A DNA stretch of 25,777 nt, taken from NCBI GenBank assembly GCA_023399635.1, contig JAEWOP010000200.1, forward strand, positions 1 to 25,777. Direction: 5' to 3'. The notes under the pieces are model-generated. The model saw only the letters and a list, made by a program, of their open reading frames with translations, did no database searches and was not told the origin of the DNA. Shown here one piece after another: positions 23,099 through 25,777 of this stretch. The translations under genes were made by a program, and so were the position numbers. The DNA is from Pseudomonadota bacterium. Lineage in GTDB: Bacteria; Pseudomonadota; Alphaproteobacteria; Rhizobiales; Rhizobiaceae. The first letter of the stretch is position 1. Each line of letters starts with the position of its first letter.

Positions 23099-23129
23099 TT
23101 GCAGCTAAAGCTACTAGAGGTTCTAGGAT
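23099..23129 (+). promoter_or_regulatory. MerR-type promoter of the L,D-transpeptidase operon
   Basis: TTGCAG (23099-23104) and TAGGAT (23124-23129) are separated by 19 bases. The spacer holds an imperfect dyad AGCTAAAG-CTA-CTAGAGGT whose right half is identical to that of the ATPase promoter. Transcription runs rightwards into the lipoprotein gene. Confidence 0.6.
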
Positions 23130-23264
23130 GCCGACGCGACTACGGTTTGACCCGGTTCCCGGCCTTCAAGCGACAGTAGAAATCTGGGATTCACTCGAGC
23201 GATGCGTCCCAAACTACAGCACAGTAAAGCACATGGGACGCATTCATTGTTCGACTTCGCAGGG

Positions 23265-24338
23265 ATGACACCAGCCTACAGCCTTCTGCGGACCGCCAGC
23301 CGTCTGGCAGCGTTCGCGCTCATCGGCGCAGCGCTCTCCGGTTGCGTCGCTGACATGGCGCTCGACGACGTTTCGCGGGCTCCGCCACAGATTCCGGGTA
23401 AGATGCTTGCCGAGATGTCGAAGAAGGGCATGAGGGCCGAGAGCCCGGTGCTCGTCAGGATATTCAAGCAGGAGAGCGAGCTCGAAGTCTGGAAGATCGA
23501 CAAGGCCGGAAAGTACGCGCTGCTCAAGACCTATCCGATGTGCAGGTGGTCAGGGAAGCTCGGCCCCAAGACCAGGAACGGCGACCGCCAGGCACCCGAA
23601 GGATTCTATCACGTCTCCGCCGGGATGCTGAACCCGAACTCCCAGTACTACGTCTCCTTCAATCTCGGCTACCCGAACAGGCTGGAGTCGGCGCTGGGCT
23701 ATACTGGCGAGGCGCTCATGGTGCACGGAGCCTGCTCCTCGTCAGGCTGCTATGCGCTCACCGACCAGGGCGTGGGCGAGATCTATGCGATCGTGTCCAA
23801 GGCACTCTCGTCCGGACAGGATCGCTTCCAGGTCCAGGCCTATCCTTACCGCATGACAGCCGAAAACATGGCGCTGCACAAGGACGACGAGAACCTGCCG
23901 TTCTGGCGGACGCTCAAGGAAGGATACGATGCCTTCGAACTGACGAAGCAGCAGCCCAAGGTTTCCGTCTGCGGCCGCCGCTACGTCTTCAACACCGAAT
24001 TCCTAGGCGGCGATCCCACCAATCCGCTGGCGGCATGCCCGGCGACCGCCACGCCGCCGGATCCGCAGCTCATGGCGAAGATAGCGGCCGAAAAGCAGAA
24101 GGTCGACGCCGCGCTTGCGGAAAACAAGGTGTCGGCCATGACCTCCTACGTCGATGGCGGCATGCATCCAAGCTTCCGGTCGCTCCTAAAGAAGGACGGC
24201 GCGGACAAGCTGGCAGCAAGGATATCGGGCATCAAGTATCCGGTTAGCAGGCCGGAAGCTGCGCTGGCGGATCCTTTCGTTGGGGTCTCCAAGCGGACAG
24301 GCGCGGGAACGATCTCCGACCAGACGTCGGGAGACTGA
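23265..24338 (+). CDS. YafK-like L,D-transpeptidase lipoprotein
   Basis: A 357-residue lipoprotein with a signal peptide (LLRTASRLAAFALIGAAL) and lipobox LSGC, lipid-modified Cys27. The YkuD-type catalytic domain shows HGACSSSGCYAL with His154 and nucleophile Cys162, preceded by TRNGDRQAPEGFYHV. The rest resembles YafK-type murein L,D-transpeptidases, which form or cut 3-3 or lipoprotein links in peptidoglycan. The start is not firm: ATG 23265 gives a clean signal peptide but AGGG touches it, while ATG 23202 adds 21 residues. The MerR-type promoter upstream suggests metal induction. A small TM gene follows after 4 bases. Confidence 0.88.
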   Translation: MTPAYSLLRTASRLAAFALIGAALSGCVADMALDDVSRAPPQIPGKMLAEMSKKGMRAESPVLVRIFKQESELEVWKIDKAGKYALLKTYPMCRWSGKLGPKTRNGDRQAPEGFYHVSAGMLNPNSQYYVSFNLGYPNRLESALGYTGEALMVHGACSSSGCYALTDQGVGEIYAIVSKALSSGQDRFQVQAYPYRMTAENMALHKDDENLPFWRTLKEGYDAFELTKQQPKVSVCGRRYVFNTEFLGGDPTNPLAACPATATPPDPQLMAKIAAEKQKVDAALAENKVSAMTSYVDGGMHPSFRSLLKKDGADKLAARISGIKYPVSRPEAALADPFVGVSKRTGAGTISDQTSGD

Positions 24339-24342
24339 CGCC

Positions 24343-24504
24343 ATGAAGAAGCCCGGCGATCAGCGTCAGCACCGGATCCGGCGCACAAACTGGATCGTGC
24401 TCGCGCTTCTGGTGACCTTCGTCGTGGCCGTGTTCGCGTACAGCTTCCTTCATGTCGGGCGGGAGGCCCGTCCCGATCCTGCGCCAGCAACCACGCAGCC
24501 GTAG
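24343..24504 (+). CDS. Single-TM small protein
   Basis: A 53-residue peptide: basic N-terminus (KKPGDQRQHRIRR), one transmembrane helix (WIVLALLVTFVVAVFAYSFL), Pro-rich periplasmic tail. It starts 4 bases after the L,D-transpeptidase stop with GGGAG upstream, so it is in the same operon. No family recognised. Confidence 0.6.
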   Translation: MKKPGDQRQHRIRRTNWIVLALLVTFVVAVFAYSFLHVGREARPDPAPATTQP

Positions 24505-24512
24505 CCGCCGAC

Positions 24513-25601
24513 ATGAACATTGCATCGGAACACCAGCAACGCATCCATGTCGACGCGCTCGTCATCGGGGGCGGACAGGCAGGTCTCGCCGCCGCCCATG
24601 CGCTCAAGAACGCGGGAGTCGGCTATCTCGTCGTCGACGCGGGCGCGGCCGTTGGCGATAGCTGGCGGCGGCGGTACGACGCTCTCACCCTCTTCACTCC
24701 GCGCAGCGTCAGTGGTCTGCCGGGGATGCCGCTGGCAGGCGATCCTGACGGCTACGCGACAAAGGACGAGTTCGCCGAATACCTTGCGCAGTATGCAGTG
24801 GAGGGCGGCTACCCGTTAGAAACCGGAAGGCGCATCACGGCCATGCGGCACGACGGCGGTCTGTTCGAAGCCGTCGCCGAGGGTGGCGCGACCTATGCCA
24901 CCCGCGCTGTCATCGTCGCAACGGGTGGTTTCCAGAAGCCGCTCGTGCCGTCGATCTCGACGCGTTTTCCGCCATCCGTCCACCAGATCCACGTCTCCGA
25001 CTTCCGGAATACGGCGTCCGTGCCGGAAGGTCCCGTGCTCGTCGTCGGGGACGGCGCCAGCGGACGGGACGCGGCTCTGGCGCTCTCCGGATCGCACCGC
25101 GTCTTGCTGGCGAAGGGCAGGCCCCGCAAACTCTTCCCGGAACGGATACTGGGGCGCAGCACCTGGTGGTGGGCCGAGCGTCTCGGACTGCTCCGGGCTT
25201 CATCAGACAGTCTGCTCGGACGGCGCATGCGTCGCGTCGACCCGTTCCCGAACCGCGGTAACGACGACCGGGCGCTCGTACGAAAGGGCGTTGCCGTGAA
25301 GCCCCGGCTGGTAGCCGTGGATGGAGCGAATGCAGTCTTCGAGGACGGCTCCCGCGAAGCTGTGAAGGCTGTCGTCTGGGCCACGGGCTATCGCGACGAC
25401 TTGAGGTGGATCGACATCGCACGAGCGTTCGGTACCGACGGCGGGATTCTGCATCAGGAGGGAATATCTCCGGTGCCGGGTCTGTTCTTCATCGGGAGAC
25501 CGTGGCAGCGGAACCGCGCGTCAGGTCTCATTGCGGGTGTGGGAGACGACGCGGCCTTCATCGTGGAGTCGCTCCGCCGCAGCCTGCCAGAGGGCGCATA
25601 A
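24513..25601 (+). CDS. Flavin-containing monooxygenase-like FAD/NAD(P) oxidoreductase (CzcO-type)
   Basis: A 362-residue two-dinucleotide-domain protein. FAD-binding VIGGGQAGLAAA lies near residue 18 and NAD(P)-binding VVGDGASGRDAAL near 177; VIVATGGF and VVWATGYRDDL are the usual linker motifs. The family (COG2072) includes FMO, Baeyer-Villiger-like and CzcO proteins encoded beside cation exporters; substrates are mostly unknown. It starts 8 bases after the small TM gene, with no strong ribosome-binding site, so it probably relies on coupling. It appears to be the last gene of the operon. Confidence 0.85.
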   Translation: MNIASEHQQRIHVDALVIGGGQAGLAAAHALKNAGVGYLVVDAGAAVGDSWRRRYDALTLFTPRSVSGLPGMPLAGDPDGYATKDEFAEYLAQYAVEGGYPLETGRRITAMRHDGGLFEAVAEGGATYATRAVIVATGGFQKPLVPSISTRFPPSVHQIHVSDFRNTASVPEGPVLVVGDGASGRDAALALSGSHRVLLAKGRPRKLFPERILGRSTWWWAERLGLLRASSDSLLGRRMRRVDPFPNRGNDDRALVRKGVAVKPRLVAVDGANAVFEDGSREAVKAVVWATGYRDDLRWIDIARAFGTDGGILHQEGISPVPGLFFIGRPWQRNRASGLIAGVGDDAAFIVESLRRSLPEGA

Positions 25602-25681
25602 TCCAAAGCCCGATCACCACATATCAGGGGTGAAATTTCGTGAATTAATCGATCCGGGAACGTACCCGTCGGCTTGATCCG

Positions 25682-25777
25682 CTAGTGTCCGGTCTCAACC
25701 CCGGATCCTGCCCCGACCTCGTGACCGACGACCTTTGAAGCTTCGTCGTCCCTGTCCTCCGGCGTCTCGATCTCGAT
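25682..25777 (-). CDS. C-terminal end of an unknown gene (runs off the window)
   Basis: The minus strand is open from the window edge to a TAG at 25682-25684. The 31 residues (IEIETPEDRDDEASKVVGHE and on to VETGH) are acidic and polar, as in a C-terminal tail. The reading is short, so identity cannot be given. Confidence 0.35.
   Translation of the reverse strand: MEIETPEDRDDEASKVVGHEVGAGSGVETGH

Noticed and set aside
23129..23267. 46-codon frame starting MPTRLRFDPVPG just after the MerR-type promoter
   Set aside because: It overlaps the lipoprotein start region in another frame, lacks a ribosome-binding site and the ATG overlaps the -10 element.

Overview
The window looks like a chromosome (or chromid) segment of an alphaproteobacterium of the Rhizobiales, most likely a Rhizobiaceae member such as Agrobacterium, Rhizobium, Ensifer or Shinella. 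This rests on high G+C coding sequence, a short class I IlvC, a DUF882/YcbK-type peptidase, a DUF4087 protein and the general protein flavour. No species can be fixed from the sequence alone.

Left part (1-7078) reads as ordinary core genome: the start of a zinc alcohol dehydrogenase (minus), a DUF4087 exported protein (minus), a TetR regulator with its own operator, ilvC with a strong downstream hairpin, a LysN-like PLP aminotransferase, a decayed ABC-transporter ATPase, an endonuclease/exonuclease/phosphatase-fold protein, a PhzF-family isomerase, and tRNA-Lys(CTT).

Right part (7079-25777) reads as accessory DNA inserted next to tRNA-Lys. Its first 3 kb are gene-poor: tRNA-like debris on the minus strand, small unknown ORFs, dense inverted repeats and a truncated GlxA/AraC-type regulator. 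Then follow a Zn/Cd/Pb P1B-type ATPase under a MerR-type promoter, a PCuAC periplasmic copper chaperone preceded by a gene remnant, a small four-cysteine protein, a Hanks-type Ser/Thr kinase abutting a RuvC-like RNase H-fold protein, and a DUF882 peptidase.

Next is a probable MntH-NadE-CYP152 operon: manganese import, NAD+ synthesis and a peroxide-driven P450. After it comes a metal efflux module, with a MerR regulator divergent from an HMA-CDF exporter that overlaps an LspA gene. A second MerR regulator with a small membrane protein follows. The last block is an L,D-transpeptidase lipoprotein, a one-TM peptide and a flavin monooxygenase-like protein, all downstream of a third MerR-type promoter.

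Together the right part looks like a metal-homeostasis island (efflux of Zn/Cd/Pb, copper handling, Mn uptake, envelope modification) joined to an unexplained kinase/nuclease-like pair. Three promoters with 19-bp spacers and dyads suggest one or two MerR regulators coordinate much of it. No integrase, transposase, CRISPR array or replication gene was seen.
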